Of a DNA stretch of 64,000 nucleotides, positions 10,014 through 21,782 are shown in pieces. How positions within the stretch are numbered: position 1 is the first letter of the stretch; each line of letters begins with the position of its first letter. Both the position numbers and the translations under genes were made by a program. Source of the stretch: Litoditis marina (taxonomy: Eukaryota > Nematoda > Chromadorea > Rhabditida > Rhabditidae); contig OZ038439.1 in assembly GCA_964036275.1 (NCBI GenBank), positions 14,374,830 through 14,438,829 of the forward strand, read 5' to 3'. The notes below the pieces were generated by a model. The model was given only the letters and a program-made list of their open reading frames with translations, searched no databases and had not been told where the DNA came from.

Positions 10014-10322
10014 TCGAATTTGCTTACAGTGGTCACAACTATACATTTAGTTCACAAGCGGCTTGAGTATCTACAGTTATTTGACAATTGGCGCCGAAAG
10101 ACCTGTTTATCCGTCAATTGACGTAAGATTGAAAATATTGTTTCCGAACCAAAAATCGCCGGAAACTGTGCTAATTGGTCGAGACGGTTCGTTTCAGAGA
10201 AAAAAAAACTTTCGTGCTCGAGGACTGTTCGAAAACGAAAAAAGGAAGAAACTTCTCGACGCAACCACCAACCTAGACTCATCAAGGGAGGGACCCGGGC
10301 GTAGCCCGGGGTACCTTCTTTG
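10014..10322 (+). mobile_element. 3' end of a Helitron-like element
   Basis: The tail holds CTCGACGCAACCACCAACCTA, then a hairpin (CCCGGGCGTAGCCCGGG, 10294-10310), then ends CTTTG|T. It matches the tail of the complete Helitron at 36698-37227. No matching 5' TCCACTAGTATAAAAG was found upstream, so the 5' end is truncated or belongs to the repeat block before it. Module B has the same tail ending at 46678. Confidence 0.55.
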
Positions 10323-10460
10323 TACCATATATTTCGGTGTATGCCGAGTAGAATTTTTGTTCGTTTGCAATCCTCGCAAACCATAAAGGTGTTCAGGAAT
10401 GGACTAGACTCTCACGTCAGAAAAGCTATTAAAGTTTTGTGTTTTACCTGTGATTTACAG

Positions 10461-10556
10461 TTGGAACGCGATAAATCTGATGTGGAACAAAAACTGAGGG
10501 ACACAGAGCGAGAACTGAAGCAGGCTGCTGAGAATCTGGCTCAAGTGCACAGCAAA
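10461..10556 (+). CDS. Coiled-coil exon, 32 codons
   Basis: The exon follows TGATTTACAG and ends at AAA|GTGAGT, phase 0 on both sides. It encodes a heptad-rich acidic/basic helix (KSDVEQKLRDTERELKQAAE). The module B copy (46817-46912) is the same length with two changes near its end (VHSK to VNSE). The neighbouring gene M exons are also phase 0, so it may be part of gene M, but the intact M copy has no clear counterpart. It could instead be a captured exon. Confidence 0.5.
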
Positions 10557-10685
10557 GTGAGTCAAACAGAAAATGTAACCTTTTAATGCAAAACTCCAAG
10601 AAAATAGCTGTAGCAAATAATTTGTGATCAAAGATCTAAAGTCGGTTTGCCTGTCTCTCTTTTTCTCTCTGACAAAACTGCTCTA

Positions 10686-10815
10686 TACTGTTAGTCAATT
10701 ACACAGTCACGTTGAACGTGTTATACACAGCAGAACTCAGAAACGTGTAATAACAAAGTGCACGAAGCCTTATTAGAATGCTAACGTTACGTGACCATTC
10801 AATTAACTTCTAGTA
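10686..10815. mobile_element. CACGTG-TIR MITE, inverted, with TA flanks
   Basis: It starts TACTGTTAGTCAATTACACA and ends with the inverse of TACTAGAAGTTAATTGAATG. Flanking bases read CTCTA|TACTG and TAGTA|TACTG, consistent with TA duplication. The module B copy is at 47033-47156. Confidence 0.75.
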
Positions 10816-11383
10816 TACTGACTCAAGCGTCGTTCCTGCAACTTCTCTCCCTGCATCCAAAACTTGCTCATTATTGAATGGGCCACCATGATCAACATAT
10901 GGAAATGTTTAGCTCAAAATTCTTGGTTTTCAAGTTTCGTAACAAAAATAAGAATTAGGAGTTCCGAATTTCACTTTTAGATTTTCATACACTACGCATT
11001 GCCTTGGAATTGTAGCAAATTCACATGATGAGTCGATTATACTGCTGAAGTATCCGTTTATAGAATTTGGAGTTTTCGAGTTATCGAGTTTCGGGAAATT
11101 TCGAGTTTCGAGTTCGACTCAACTCGAAAATTTTCTAATTTTTTCGAATCGAGTTTCGAGTTCGACTTTAACAACCCCAGTTTGCAAGTTCGCAGAAATT
11201 ACTTCAACTTAGCTATGGTCACTTTCTCACCAGTTCATTCTATTCTGTTTTCAGTGTCTATTGATTCTCTTTCGTTTTTGGGTCGCCCTCTACCCCCTTC
11301 TAGCAACCGATATTGAATTTATCACCAATCACTTTGTGGAAGTTCCCAATAGACTACATGGCAATGATACAAATATGACTTGG

Positions 11384-12232
11384 GGCCTGGGGCGGTGGCC
11401 CTATAAAATCTCTTGCCGCCACTATCAGTCAACGAACGCAACACACAACTTGCAATATAAATCATGATATTCCAGCTGCCCATCGAGCATTTTCCCGCCC
11501 AAAAACAGTCTTCCTTCCACGAGAGACCGCAGCGGCAACTGTCCAATATTCGACTGCCTATGCTCAATGTTAACTCCGCCAAAGAAGTCGAGCAGGCCAT
11601 GGCCACTGCTCCATCAGGTAAGCTTTTCACTCCATTTTCATGTGTTTTGTATGTTTTTTGAACATTTTATCATTCCCACTAGTTTTGCCCCATTTCTCGC
11701 TGGTTCCCCTCCTCACGTATCTCATTTTCAGTGCGACGATCTCAGTTCAACCTGTCCGCAGCCCATTCCGTGCTTTCGTTGTAGCGAGCCCTGACCGTGC
11801 CGGTGCTCAAGGTCCCGACCGTCTCGTTGTCTCGACCCTCCACCCCCACCTTCTCTCTCCCCAAGGTCACGCAACTGAAGCAGCGCATCGTGCACGCCCT
11901 CTCGTTACAGAAACTGCTCTAATCTCGGTCTTATCCTCTCCTCGATCTTTGACCTTCCCGCAAAAGGGAACCGTTTCGGTCCCCATCAGGACCACACGTG
12001 GACCAATATTGCCTCCCAGTAGCCCCGAGTTGGGCTCAATTATTGTCGGGCACAGCCCTTGTTTTCCATTGCTCTATGTGTATTTGAGCGTATTCGATTT
12101 GACTGGGTCCTGTTCCATCTTTTTTTCTCCCCCTCTCTCATTTTCTGTGATCTCTCTCTCTGAGACTGGTGCGACTACTTCTCTGGCTTTAACCGACTGT
12201 TCCACACGAGTACATAATGAATCAGAATAAAT
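11384..12232 (+). pseudogene. Gene T copy 1: two-exon gene with premature stop
   Basis: It is nearly identical to the intact gene at 60059-60592. A TATAAAA box (11402-11408) and a TATCAGTC initiator precede the ATG at 11464. Exon 1 is 11464-11617 and exon 2 starts at 11732 after CTCATTTTCAG. In frame, TAG at 11782-11784 replaces the AAG codon of the intact copy; the homologous stop is at 11920-11922. The 3' region matches to about 12205, with AATAAA near 12226. Its left edge interrupts gene M exon 5, so the copy was inserted there. The intron is shorter than in the intact copy (114 versus 189 bases). Confidence 0.75.
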
Positions 12233-12789
12233 TAATATTCATTACATCTGTTTTGTTTTTGTTTTTGTATTGAAAACGTTGAAACTGTACAAACGAATAC
12301 TTCAAATGTCCACATGAAACCGCAAACTTGTTCTTTTGTGTAAATCATTTGCTGCAAACCGGCGTTTGCACTAACTTATTGTACAACTTGGGTTGAATAT
12401 AAAACTTGCTCTTAAAGGGGACCGAAAGGTATGAAAGGCTAAATGTCAGACGACTAATGCACACCTTTGTGTGAAGTTTTACTTTTAGGACAGCGTTATC
12501 CCTCGATTCTATGAAAAGACTTTCCATACGCAAACAATCCTTTGTTGAAAGGAAGCCATATACCGAAAGATTAAGAAGGCTTCATAACGCCTACTACTAT
12601 GAGCACGAAGACAAACTACGGTAGTTACATGTTTCAATCGTAGGGTACTGCATGTTTTTTGTGTGCTTCTTTACAGTAACCCGTACAAATGTGGTGATTT
12701 GGTGAACTGGCTAACACTATACTACTAGGTTGATAGTCAAACGGCGAAGGTTCGATCCCGCGCGATACGGTTGTTTTATTTTTCGCTTT

Positions 12790-14035
12790 CAACATATCGA
12801 GATAAGAAGTGAATTTATTTAGGAAAAACACTCTGCTCACGAGTTTTTCTCCTAATTGTAGAATGTGCCGTTTTTTCCGAGTGTCAGCGTTTTAAACTAC
12901 GGTGACAACACCAACACACCTTTCTAGTACCATCAATCGATGTTCTTCCCATGATAACTCGTCGAATATTTAGGATTCGCTTTTTTAAGTCTCAAGCTTT
13001 CAGTGTTTCTAGTGGTAAAGGTACAGAAGACAGCACGAAAACTTGTCATGTTTTCAGGTACTATCTTCATAGAAAATATTTGCGCCGTCACACTTCTACC
13101 TTTCACAAGTTATGAACCACAAGTGAGAATCCATTCTTCCTTTTCTGGTCCTTGACTAGTCCTTATTTGAAGAGACCGTTTCTCTATAAATTGAATCAAT
13201 TGCAAACTTGAAAAATCAGGACACTGCCTTGATAGGGTTTTTATGGTCATCTACTATTACAACAGAGAGAAAATGGAAATCGGTCGAGAACCAAGCCTTT
13301 AATGGTGCCAAACAATTCTTACGGTTACTGTATCGCAAATCTTTTGTTTGAGCGGTGAAAAAAGGTGTACGGTCTTTTCAAACTTGTGTTTGATGATGCA
13401 GTGTTTCATGTATTGAGTGGACATTTAACGATTGTTTCTCTCTTTACATAGAAACAACCCAAAATTCCCCATATATTTCATGTTAGTCATCCTTGAGTTA
13501 CCGTCATGAGATTGCAACACATCTTCGATTTTATGACGCAAATGATCTTTTTTCAAGATCGCAACTTATAAGCTCACGACGCCGTAAATCGAGATCTCCC
13601 TGACCGGGTTCGGTCACCGTCCCTTTGGTATAGTCCCGGCCAATCCCACTAAGACTTGGCAGCGTGCCAATGAATGTTCCAGTCAATTGTCACCACTTTG
13701 TAATTATTCAAAAACTGCCAATGATTGTCAGCGGTTGTTCAGCTCCATAAGAACAAGAACGAAAAACGCCTTTGGAAAACTACTTCTCTCTCTCTTTAAG
13801 AAATAGACATCGAGAAATATTGGCACGATGCCAATGGGTCTCAGTGGAAATGGCACAAAAAATACCATAGTTAATCTCCGTTTCTTGATCATTTTCCGCC
13901 GTTCTAATAGTTTTTGCTACCGAATCTTTTATCTCAAATGCTTCTGTTGTCACTATGATTTTCATCATAAATGTATGGTACATTTCAAACTCATCAACAT
14001 ACATGTGTTTTTTTATTTTCAATCCCTCTTCTGAA
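12790..14035. repeat. Interspersed module S, copy 1 (contains Helitron empty site)
   Basis: The sequence recurs at 20375-21782 plus 26242-26540 and at 47157-48740, with a piece at 51505-51600. Shared landmarks are GAGATAAGAAGTGAATTTAT, GAACCACAAGTGAGAA, GGTCACCGTCCCTTTGGTAT and GGCACGATGCCAATGGGTCT. At 13809/13810 it keeps the A|T junction into which the Helitron pair inserted in the second copy. No coding exon could be supported. Confidence 0.7.
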
Positions 14036-14750
14036 TACACATGCAAAAGTTTGCAACATCATCGATGTTCTTCATTATGGTTGATTACTCTGCAAGCAGA
14101 CTATCCAGTATTCAAATGTGTGATTCTTACTGTAAGTCAGTAATGACTTCTGTAACTAGTCTGTGTTCTATGGCACTACGTTGTTATTCACATAAACACC
14201 TTCTAGCGGTTGCTATCGCAGGTACCCTAGGTTACCAAATCGCAAATCCGCTTATCACTATAGTTAGGGTTCAATTGCCGCAGATTTCCTGGACATGATT
14301 ACCTTTCGGATTGGTTAGCAGGGGTAAGACCCGCCCTCCATTGTAACGCCTCACTATCATCAACCTCCACTACAATTCTCAGTTGAAGCTAGCGTTTCCC
14401 TATAATCTGGAATGTATGAAAGAGGCATAAAGTTATACATTTTTATCAATGGCAATTTCTTTCTCATCGCCCGTTTCTGAGTTCTGCTGTGTTTAATATG
14501 TTTTACGTGACTATGCAAATGACTTATAGTATAACGTGTTCCTCCATCATCGAGTATCGTTGCCTTGGAGAATTCGCCTCACAAACACTTTTGAGAACGA
14601 CAGTTAAAGAAGGACAATCAGACTAGAAGTTAACTGAATAGTCACAGTTAAAATTCTAATGAGGCATTGTGCACTTTGTCATTACACGTATTCTGAGTTC
14701 TGCTGTGTTCAACATGTTTAACGTGACTGTGCAACTGACTAACAGTATAG

Positions 14751-14839
14751 GTGGACCACTCCCAATGCTTCAGTCCTTCAAACTGCAATACATTTTTGAA
14801 TTGCAGTTCAAAGGCCCGATGCGTCGGGATCGGTCGACA
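14751..14839. mobile_element. Short palindromic MITE (GTGGACC family)
   Basis: About 90 bp and self-complementary: GTGGACCAxTCCC at one end, GGxATCGGTCxACAT at the other, with CAGTCCTTCAAACTGCAATA facing AATTGCAGTTCAAAGG in the middle. Other copies are at 27410-27501 and 33099-33190. No target duplication is clear. Confidence 0.7.
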
Positions 14840-15578
14840 TAATGGTCCTACATTAAAAACGGCGAACATTAGGATCATAAATGATAACAATTCTCGACGC
14901 AAATTCATTTAAATCGTCTGTTTAACGTAGTAAGTAACCTATTGTATTTTTGCTCACTTAAATGTATTTCATAGTTAATTTTGGTCATTTCTTAGAAAAG
15001 TACTTGTAACTGACCTTACTATGTTCATTAATCAGAACCCCATTGGAGTGTCGATTGTTCATGATGCTCAAACTCAGTTGGTTTTGTTTCTAATTTTCTG
15101 TTTTCTCTATGTATATCACATGCTCACATGTGAATAAATAATCAAAATTCTGCAAACCGCATACTGCAGAAATCCCCGTATATTGTGTTGTAATAACCAC
15201 GGACTCCACATGTACTGCTAGTGGTAAAATGACACTTGTATGGTTCAGTTCCAATACGACTGTATGACACTACACTTGATTTTCTGCAGTTGATGTTCGT
15301 TATTCAAATTATGAAAATTCATTCTACCCCTTGAAAGGGCTCTGACAGAAAGCGAATTTTGTCGCTCACGCTCCACAGTTAATTGCGTTGCTCCAACGCA
15401 AATGAGCTACAACAACTGAGTTTTTGATATTATTTGGAACATTCAATCACAATTCATTTGCTGAGATGAGAAAACCTAGTTTTTGGATTCCATTCACGTG
15501 GAGCGACGTAATTAGCAGCGGAGCGCACAACAGAGAATTCGGTTCTTGTCCGAACATCTTTAGAATTTTTCTTCCAGA

Positions 15579-18500
15579 ATGCCATCTCATTACGAAGACG
15601 TCGACGACACACGTGTGTCGATCTCTACATCCAGCAATTGGCGCAAACTAGAGCAGGAGAGGTATTGTTCCGGTCATTCCCATGGAGACCTCGGCAGTGT
15701 GCCAACTTAATTTCCAGGCGGCTTTTCATCATTTTAATGTTTCCAAAAACTAGTTAACCTTTGTCACAGTACGTGAGTGGAAACGTTTTCCATTAAACAA
15801 AGTTCGGTTTATAAAATGTAGTGATTCGAAATTTGATTGCTTTGTTCCCAAAGTCTCAGTTGGAATGACAATAACCATAGAGTGTTAGAGTGCGACTTCT
15901 TACTCGAACTTTGACATTCAAAATGTTACTTGAATCACTCCGACTGTGAATCATGATGCCACTTTTCGTATAAGTCGGGCAGCATCATGTTTTCCTCAAT
16001 GCTAAATTATTTGGAAGAAATGTTACAGTTTCTGTTACTCAAAAACTACTCTTTATAGTTCTTCAGAAACTCTTCTAAAATGCTCGTTTTGTAAAAACAG
16101 ACACATTGACAAACATAAATGATTTAGTGACGTGAACCGTTGAAGCAAAGTTTTATTTCAGTGACGAGCCTAACACTGAAAAAGAAAGATGTGCGAGATT
16201 GGTCGAACAATCCAGTCCCTACGCAAAACTCTGTGGTTTGCCTATGAAGGTGAGACTGTTTTTCGAATACACTAGAAGTAAATTGAAAAGTCCCACGAAG
16301 TAGGCATTCTACTGAGGCATCGTGCACTCTGTCATTGCACGGTTCTGAGTTTTGCTGTTTTCAGCATGTTTCACGTGACTGTGAAATGGGCTAGCAGTAA
16401 AGTGAAGAGTTTTATGACGTCTATGATCTATTCAAAAAGTCCATGAAAGGGCGGATGACCAAATTCCGATTCTGATCTCACATGGCGAGTGTATAGTGCT
16501 GGTCATTCCCTCTGAGACTTAGCAGCGTGCCAATGAATATATCAGGCTATTTTCACCACTTTGTAGTTTTCCAAAAAACTGCGAATTCCTGTTAGAGGTT
16601 GTTCCTTTAAAAATTTGAACACTATGACACTTTCGAGAATACTCTTGTTTTCTCTGAGAAATAATCATGCTAGAATCTTGGCCACATCCAACAATGTGGA
16701 TAGTCACGTGAATAAACCTATCATTTTCTCATTCTATGAGCATGATGTCAATGGGTCTCAGTGCGAATTAAACATACTATATAGTGAGTGCCGAATTAAT
16801 AAAATTCTGTCTCTGGTCGGAATCGAACCTGCGAGCAAAAGATTCGGACAAGGGCGCTAACAACTGCGGCGCCAATAGAGCCTATGACCGAAAAGCTCTG
16901 AATCGAAGACTTGTGTGCGTACACAGCGGAAAGTGAGATATACAGTACCTTCCCACCTTTCTGTTGGCAACGAATATAGCTATAGTTTGTTCCATTCCCA
17001 CTTAGATCCATTGGCATCATGCCAGAATTTTTTGACAGTCTATTTCTTAGAGAAATATGTGTATTCTGGAGACATTTTCTGCTGACGTATTCTCATGAAA
17101 CTGAACAACCTGAACCAAAGTGGTGAAAAAAAGGCCTGAAATATTTATTGGCATGGTTCCAAGTCAGTGAGAACGACCGGAACTATGAGCAGCCGCCTAT
17201 AACACACAACTCCACGAGAACGGATCGATAATGCAAACTCAAACGTTGTCTGGCGGCCTAGCAATCCCCACAAAAATTCATGAGATCACCTCATGAGCTA
17301 TTAGCACGAGTTTCTCATGAGATTCTATTGATTGCTATGCTACAACATTAGGAATTCACGAGTAGCTCATGAGGTATCTCAGGAGAAACTCATATGAACT
17401 TCTCATGAGGTTAGACGGTTTGCTACGCCGCCTGGAGTAGTTGTGGTTTTGGCATCTGGATTGAGATTTGCTGAAATCTATCGTTCCTTGTTGGCATTAA
17501 AACTACTATATATAACATATATGATTTTCAGGATGCCTCTAAACAATTCTTCGCTTTTTTCATGGTCGAACTGTACCACTTGGTGATGGCGATTTGTACA
17601 TTCGGGAAAAACGACGTGGCTAAGGTAATCAAGACGCATAGTCGTCGCCAACGGAAACGCGGGAGGGTACTGTATACCCTTTCCGCTGTGTACGCACACA
17701 TGTATTCGGTTCAAAAACATGCCCATTATGTACTCTACTAGTACAATGGTTAGCGGCATGCTACGAATCTTTTGCTCGCAGGTTCGATTTCGGTGAGAGA
17801 CATAAATTTATAAATTTGGCACCCACTACACTCCCGTTGCTCTCACATTGATTGAAATCGAGGCTGTTGTGATATTTGAGGGGCCTAAAAAGGGTAATCT
17901 GCGCCGCCCTAGGTATTACGAATAGAAGGAAAGTGAAGTTACGGTATATAAAATATAATGTGATCAATTTGTAAATATTGAAACTACTCTCAACAATGGA
18001 TTAAAGTGTGAAAGTTCCTATATAAATTGATAAAAAGTCAATAGGTGTGTTGTATTGCATCGATTTGCCTCTCAATCTATGTAAAATTTGAGAAAAATAT
18101 GAAGAGGAACGAAATATCAAAAATTCGTTCCCCAGAAGTAATACAACGAATGAGGACGGAAAATAAAGAATAAACATTTCCGGTATTGAAGGTCAGCCCC
18201 CCCCCCCCCCACTCATTGAAGTATGACCCATCGTTGAAAAAAAAAAGAAAAAAGTAATATGAGTCTGACCTCCCGCCCTCCTAGGTTGTTCAGGTTATAG
18301 CTTAGAAGGGGAGTTAGGGTGCTACGGGGCGAGGAGACCCAACTGCAGTAAAGGGTTAATACATCAGTTTTCTCCAGACTAGATTCAGTAAAACCAGTGT
18401 CTTCGTTCCAACGAATAAATAGACAATTTCGTGGACACTCTCCGACTTTCGGTTATCTGCCAAGTGCGCCCTGAGCCGGGCGAAGTGAGTAGAGAGCACG

Positions 18501-19543
18501 ACCAGGTGTGGTCGAAGTTGGGGGGATAATGAAACCGTGGAAAGGCTCATTCGAATACAGTATCAGATTATCGCCATCGGCATGTGCTGTCTCATTCACA
18601 TAGTAGCTGCATGCACACTCGAGCCTGGAGATGAGCGTTTTTGTCTGCTTCATCTTGCTTGCCAGGTAAGATTTTTTTGTTAGAATTCGCGAAAACACCC
18701 CTGTAACGACAGTTACAACAGATTCTACCACCTCGCGTTTCTGTAACATACCGTATGAAACAAAAACATTTGCGAGGTTCCAAGGGAAACCAGAACTATT
18801 TGGGATATCAGACAAGCCTTACAACATCCAACGCAGAAATGAGCTAATTTTCGAAAAGAAACCATGATTTTCCGATAGGTTTATCGATTTTGACACCAGA
18901 GTTGGGGGACAGCTCTTTGAATGTAGAACATAAATTGTCGACCAACAGTCGTGTTTAATGAAAATCAAACTACAAACACAGCAAATCATGAACAATCTTC
19001 CTTTGGCTTGCATCACATCGACATCTACAGTTTTGGCTCCGGTATGAGCATTCCGCCTGTCTGGTACATGTTCTATGGTTAGTTCATGTATAGCATGTGA
19101 TGAAAAATAATGACTTCCAGACACAATAATATTCGAATGCGCTGAACCTGTCAGACACCTGTTTGTCTGTTCTGATGTTTCTGCAGTTTAATCTTCATGG
19201 GTTCGCGTCGGTTTTCAAGAACACTGTTAGTCAATCGCAAAGTCGCGTGAAACATGTTAAACACAACAGAACTCGGTAACGTGCCCTGACCGAGTGCACG
19301 ATGTCTCATTAGAATGCTAACTTCACGTGAATATTCAAAAACCCTCTTTGTTTTCAGGGTCTATTAATTCTACTTCGTTTCGTGGTCGCCCTCTACCTCC
19401 TTCTAGCAACCGATCTCCGATTCACCGACGATAGTCTCAAAGACGTTTGCAAAACATGTCTGAACAAAAATCATACGAATATGTCTTCTCTGACGGATTC
19501 GGAAAGTGAGTTTTGTCACAATAACCCACATCTCCTGCTGTAA
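15579..19543 (+). CDS. Gene M copy 2: putative three-segment membrane protein, intact model
   Basis: Five exons fit by phase except at one junction. Exon 1, 15579-15661, starts with ATG one base after CTTCCAG, which suggests trans-splicing. Exon 2 is 16162-16249 (ends AKLCGLPMK). Exon 3 is 17532-17624 (FFAFFMVELYHLVMAICTF). Exon 4 ends at 18665 and is open from 18489; it holds YQIIAIGMCCLIHIVAACTL. Exon 5 is 19358-19543, with GLLILLRFVVALYLLLATDL, a Cys pair (VCKTCLN) and TAA. The product is about 206 residues: a charged, Ser-rich N-terminus and three hydrophobic segments. The exon 3-4 junction is uncertain: the phase-0 start at 18495 has a poor acceptor, and the better CCAG at 18505 would shift frame, so a small exon may be missing. 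AATAAA is at 19695. The family is not recognised. Confidence 0.6.
16801..16940 (-). repeat. tRNA-derived SINE-like repeat
   Basis: On the minus strand the B-box GGTTCGATTCC is at 16819-16829 and a D-arm-like GGCGCCGCAGTTGTTAGCGCC at 16855-16872 can pair. The upstream TGTATATCTCACTTTCCGC motif is kept. Acceptor-stem complementarity is lacking, so it is a repeat rather than a tRNA gene. Confidence 0.6.
17252..17432. mobile_element. MITE rich in CTCATGAG palindromes
   Basis: The ends GGCGGCCTAGCAATCC and GGTTTGCTACGCCGCC are inverse repeats (13 of 16). The inside has CTCATGAG and CTCATGAGGT several times on both strands. Related CTCATGAG-rich sequence lies at 19590-19825 and 20030-20160. It sits in an intron of gene M copy 2. 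Confidence 0.65.
17660..17800 (+). repeat. tRNA-derived SINE-like repeat, plus orientation
   Basis: The repeat has GGGTACTGTATACCCTTTCC, GTACGCACACATGTA, then an A-box-like ACAATGGTTAGCGGC (from 17744) and the B-box GGTTCGATTTC (17781-17791). It lies just downstream of gene M exon 3 and is opposite in orientation to the other copies. Confidence 0.55.
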
Positions 19544-19589
19544 CCGTAGAAGAGTGACATGTGAAGCAGTTAACACTGCTCCTCTCAGC

Positions 19590-20160
19590 ACCTCATGAGA
19601 AACTCGTATGAGTGTCTCATAAGAATCTCATCCTCATGACTACCTTCTTGTGAACTTCCAATGTTGAGGTATGGTAATCACGTGTTGAACCGCGAATAAA
19701 TCTAATCTATTCTATATCATGAAAAGGTTGGAAGAAATTGCTCATAACGTATCTCATCAGAGTATGGGGACATTTGTGTGAGCGGATTGAGAAACCCTAC
19801 TCATGAGGTTTTGAGGGATTGCTACCGCGCCCGCGACGGGTAAAAAACAGTGAAACAAGGTAAATTTTTGTTTATTATATTTTAGATAATATTACACGAA
19901 TAAATGTGAATGAGAGTTTTAGATGTGGGTTTGATGTACTGGTTCTTCTGCAACTTCGGACTCGCATTACTGAATGTTTTCTATTTTACCGTCATTCTCC
20001 GGTTAGTTGTTGATTTTTTATGACATACCTCATGAGCTGTTCGCATGAAATTCTTATGAGGTTCTACCTACAACATTCAGAGTTCACGAGTAGCTCATTG
20101 AGGTTTCTCATTTGAAACTCATCCGAACTTCTCATAAAGTTGGGAGGTTGCTACGCCACC
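19590..20160. repeat. CTCATGAG-type repeat fragments downstream of gene M
   Basis: Blocks at 19590-19690, 19740-19825 and 20030-20160 share CTCATGAG, GGATTGCTACCGCG or GGTTGCTACGCCACC ends with the MITE at 17252. Between them is AT-rich DNA without an obvious exon. Confidence 0.45.
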
Positions 20161-20374
20161 AGATTCAGCTCTCCTGAATTAGTTTTCGTTTCGATCATTT
20201 TGCGGAGTTGCGAACTGAATTTTGTCAATGTCGACAATCAAAACAGAGAAATAACGAGAGGACAAAAGTGTTTCAATTATCCAAGATCTGACAGGTAAGA
20301 CATATACTATTGCATGTCATGGGTGACATTTGAATTTATCCCTGAATGGTAAGACAGTCGAATACTCCGCGTAC

Positions 20375-21782
20375 AACTGTGTTGAGACAAATCGAGATCA
20401 GAAGTGAATGTCTTTTGGGAAAACACTCTATTCATGAGTTTTTCTGTATATTTGAAAATGTTCGAGTCGAAGCGTTCTGAACTATGGAATTTAATGACGG
20501 GTCGCCGGTAGGTTGCCACTTTTGAGTCGCCACTTTTCGACCCGCCGGCGAGTTGCCGCCAAATTCCAGAGAAGTAGGGTGACAACACCAACACCACTTC
20601 ACACCCTGTCTCATCAATCGAAGTTTTCCTACGGTAATTCGTCGGTTATTCAGGAGGTTTCACCTTTTTTATGGTTCCAAGCTCCTAGAGTTCGTAGTGG
20701 TAATGATACAGCGTACAGAAGACACCACGCAAGTTTGTTCTGTTTTCAGATGCTATCGTCACACAAAATATGTACATAAGACACCACGAAAGTTTGTTAT
20801 GTTTTCAGATGCTATCGTCACACAAAATATTTGCGTCTTCACACTTCCACCTTTTCCCCTCCCACAAGTTCTGAACCACAAGTGAGAAACCTTTTTTTTG
20901 TTTCCGGTCCTTGACCAGTCCTTATTTCAAGAGACCGTCTCTCTATAAATTAAATCAATTGCAAACTTGAAAAGTCAGAAAGGCCTTGATAGGGTTTTTA
21001 TGGTCATCTACTATTACAACTGCGAGAAAATAGAAATCGGTCGATAACCAAGCCTTTAATGGTGCCAAACTATTCTCACGGTTACTGTACCGCAAATCTT
21101 TCGGTCAAACGGTGAAGTTGGTTTTAGTACCGCCACCTTAATCAAATTGCAATTGGGAACAATGAATTGAACACTTTGACAATTGTCAAATATTGCTTAT
21201 GCGACCTTGGCGTAATCAAGTTTGCCCAGAAACGACCTAAGTTCGGGAATGTTCAGAAATTCCTATTGTTTTGTTTATTTTTCGTTCCCATGTGTCCATT
21301 GATAACTCAAATCATCAAATAAAAGATATACGGTCTCTTTAACCTCATATTTCAATTGACGTGATGCAAAATTTCCTGTATTGAGTGGATATTCAGCAAA
21401 TGTTATTTTCTATACATAGAAACTACCCTAAATTTTCCATATGGTTCATGGTAGCGTTACCATTATGAGATTGCAACACATCTTTGATTCCATGACGCGA
21501 ATGATCTCTTTCCAGGATTGCAACTTATAAGCTCACGACGCCACACATCGAGATCTCCCTGACCGGATTCGGTCACCGTCCCTTTGGTATAGTCCCGGCC
21601 AATCCCACTAAGACTTGGTAGCGTGCCAATGAATGTTCCAGTCAATTTTCACCACTTTGTAATTATTCAAAAACCACCAATGATTGTCAGAGGTTGTTCA
21701 GCTCCATAAGAACAAGAACAAAAAATGCCTTTGGAAAACTACTACTCTCTCTCTCTCTCTCTCTCTCTCTAAGAAATGGGCA
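20375..21782. repeat. Interspersed module S, copy 2, left part
   Basis: It matches 12790-13809 throughout most of its length and continues at 26242 after the Helitron pair. A 60-bp tandem duplication at about 20719-20838 (AGACACCACG.AAGTTTGTT.TGTTTTCAGATGC) is specific to this copy. A CT dinucleotide run lies at 21744-21770. Confidence 0.7.

Larger units (their letters stand above)
6933..11376 (+). pseudogene. Gene M copy 1: small membrane-protein gene, decayed
   Basis: Exons homologous to the intact copy at 15579-19543 are: exon 1 at 6933-7016 (start ATG is TTG), exon 2 at 7514-7601 (open, ends FCGSPVM), exon 3 at 8218-8310 (open, one hydrophobic segment, IIFYFLELWYLVVLLRIFV), and exon 5 from 11255 (LLILFRFWVALYPLLATD). 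Exon 5 is cut at about 11376-11384, where the two-exon gene T copy begins. A coiled-coil exon at 10461-10556 lies between exons 3 and 5 in compatible phase 0. No equivalent of exon 4 was found. Start loss and the interrupted exon make it a pseudogene. Confidence 0.6.

Noticed and set aside
10063..10386. Overlapping frames on both strands around 10052-10586
   Set aside because: They lie in the Helitron tail and hairpin; only the short coiled-coil exon at 10461-10556 has splice support.
11640..12230. 196-codon frame over gene T exon 2 and 3' region
   Set aside because: It is in a different frame from the one preserved between the two T copies and is a GC-rich shadow.
12705..12765. Candidate tRNA gene on the plus strand (TGGTGAACTGG ... 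GGTTCGATCCC)
   Set aside because: T-stem and acceptor-stem pairing fail; only box-like motifs remain.
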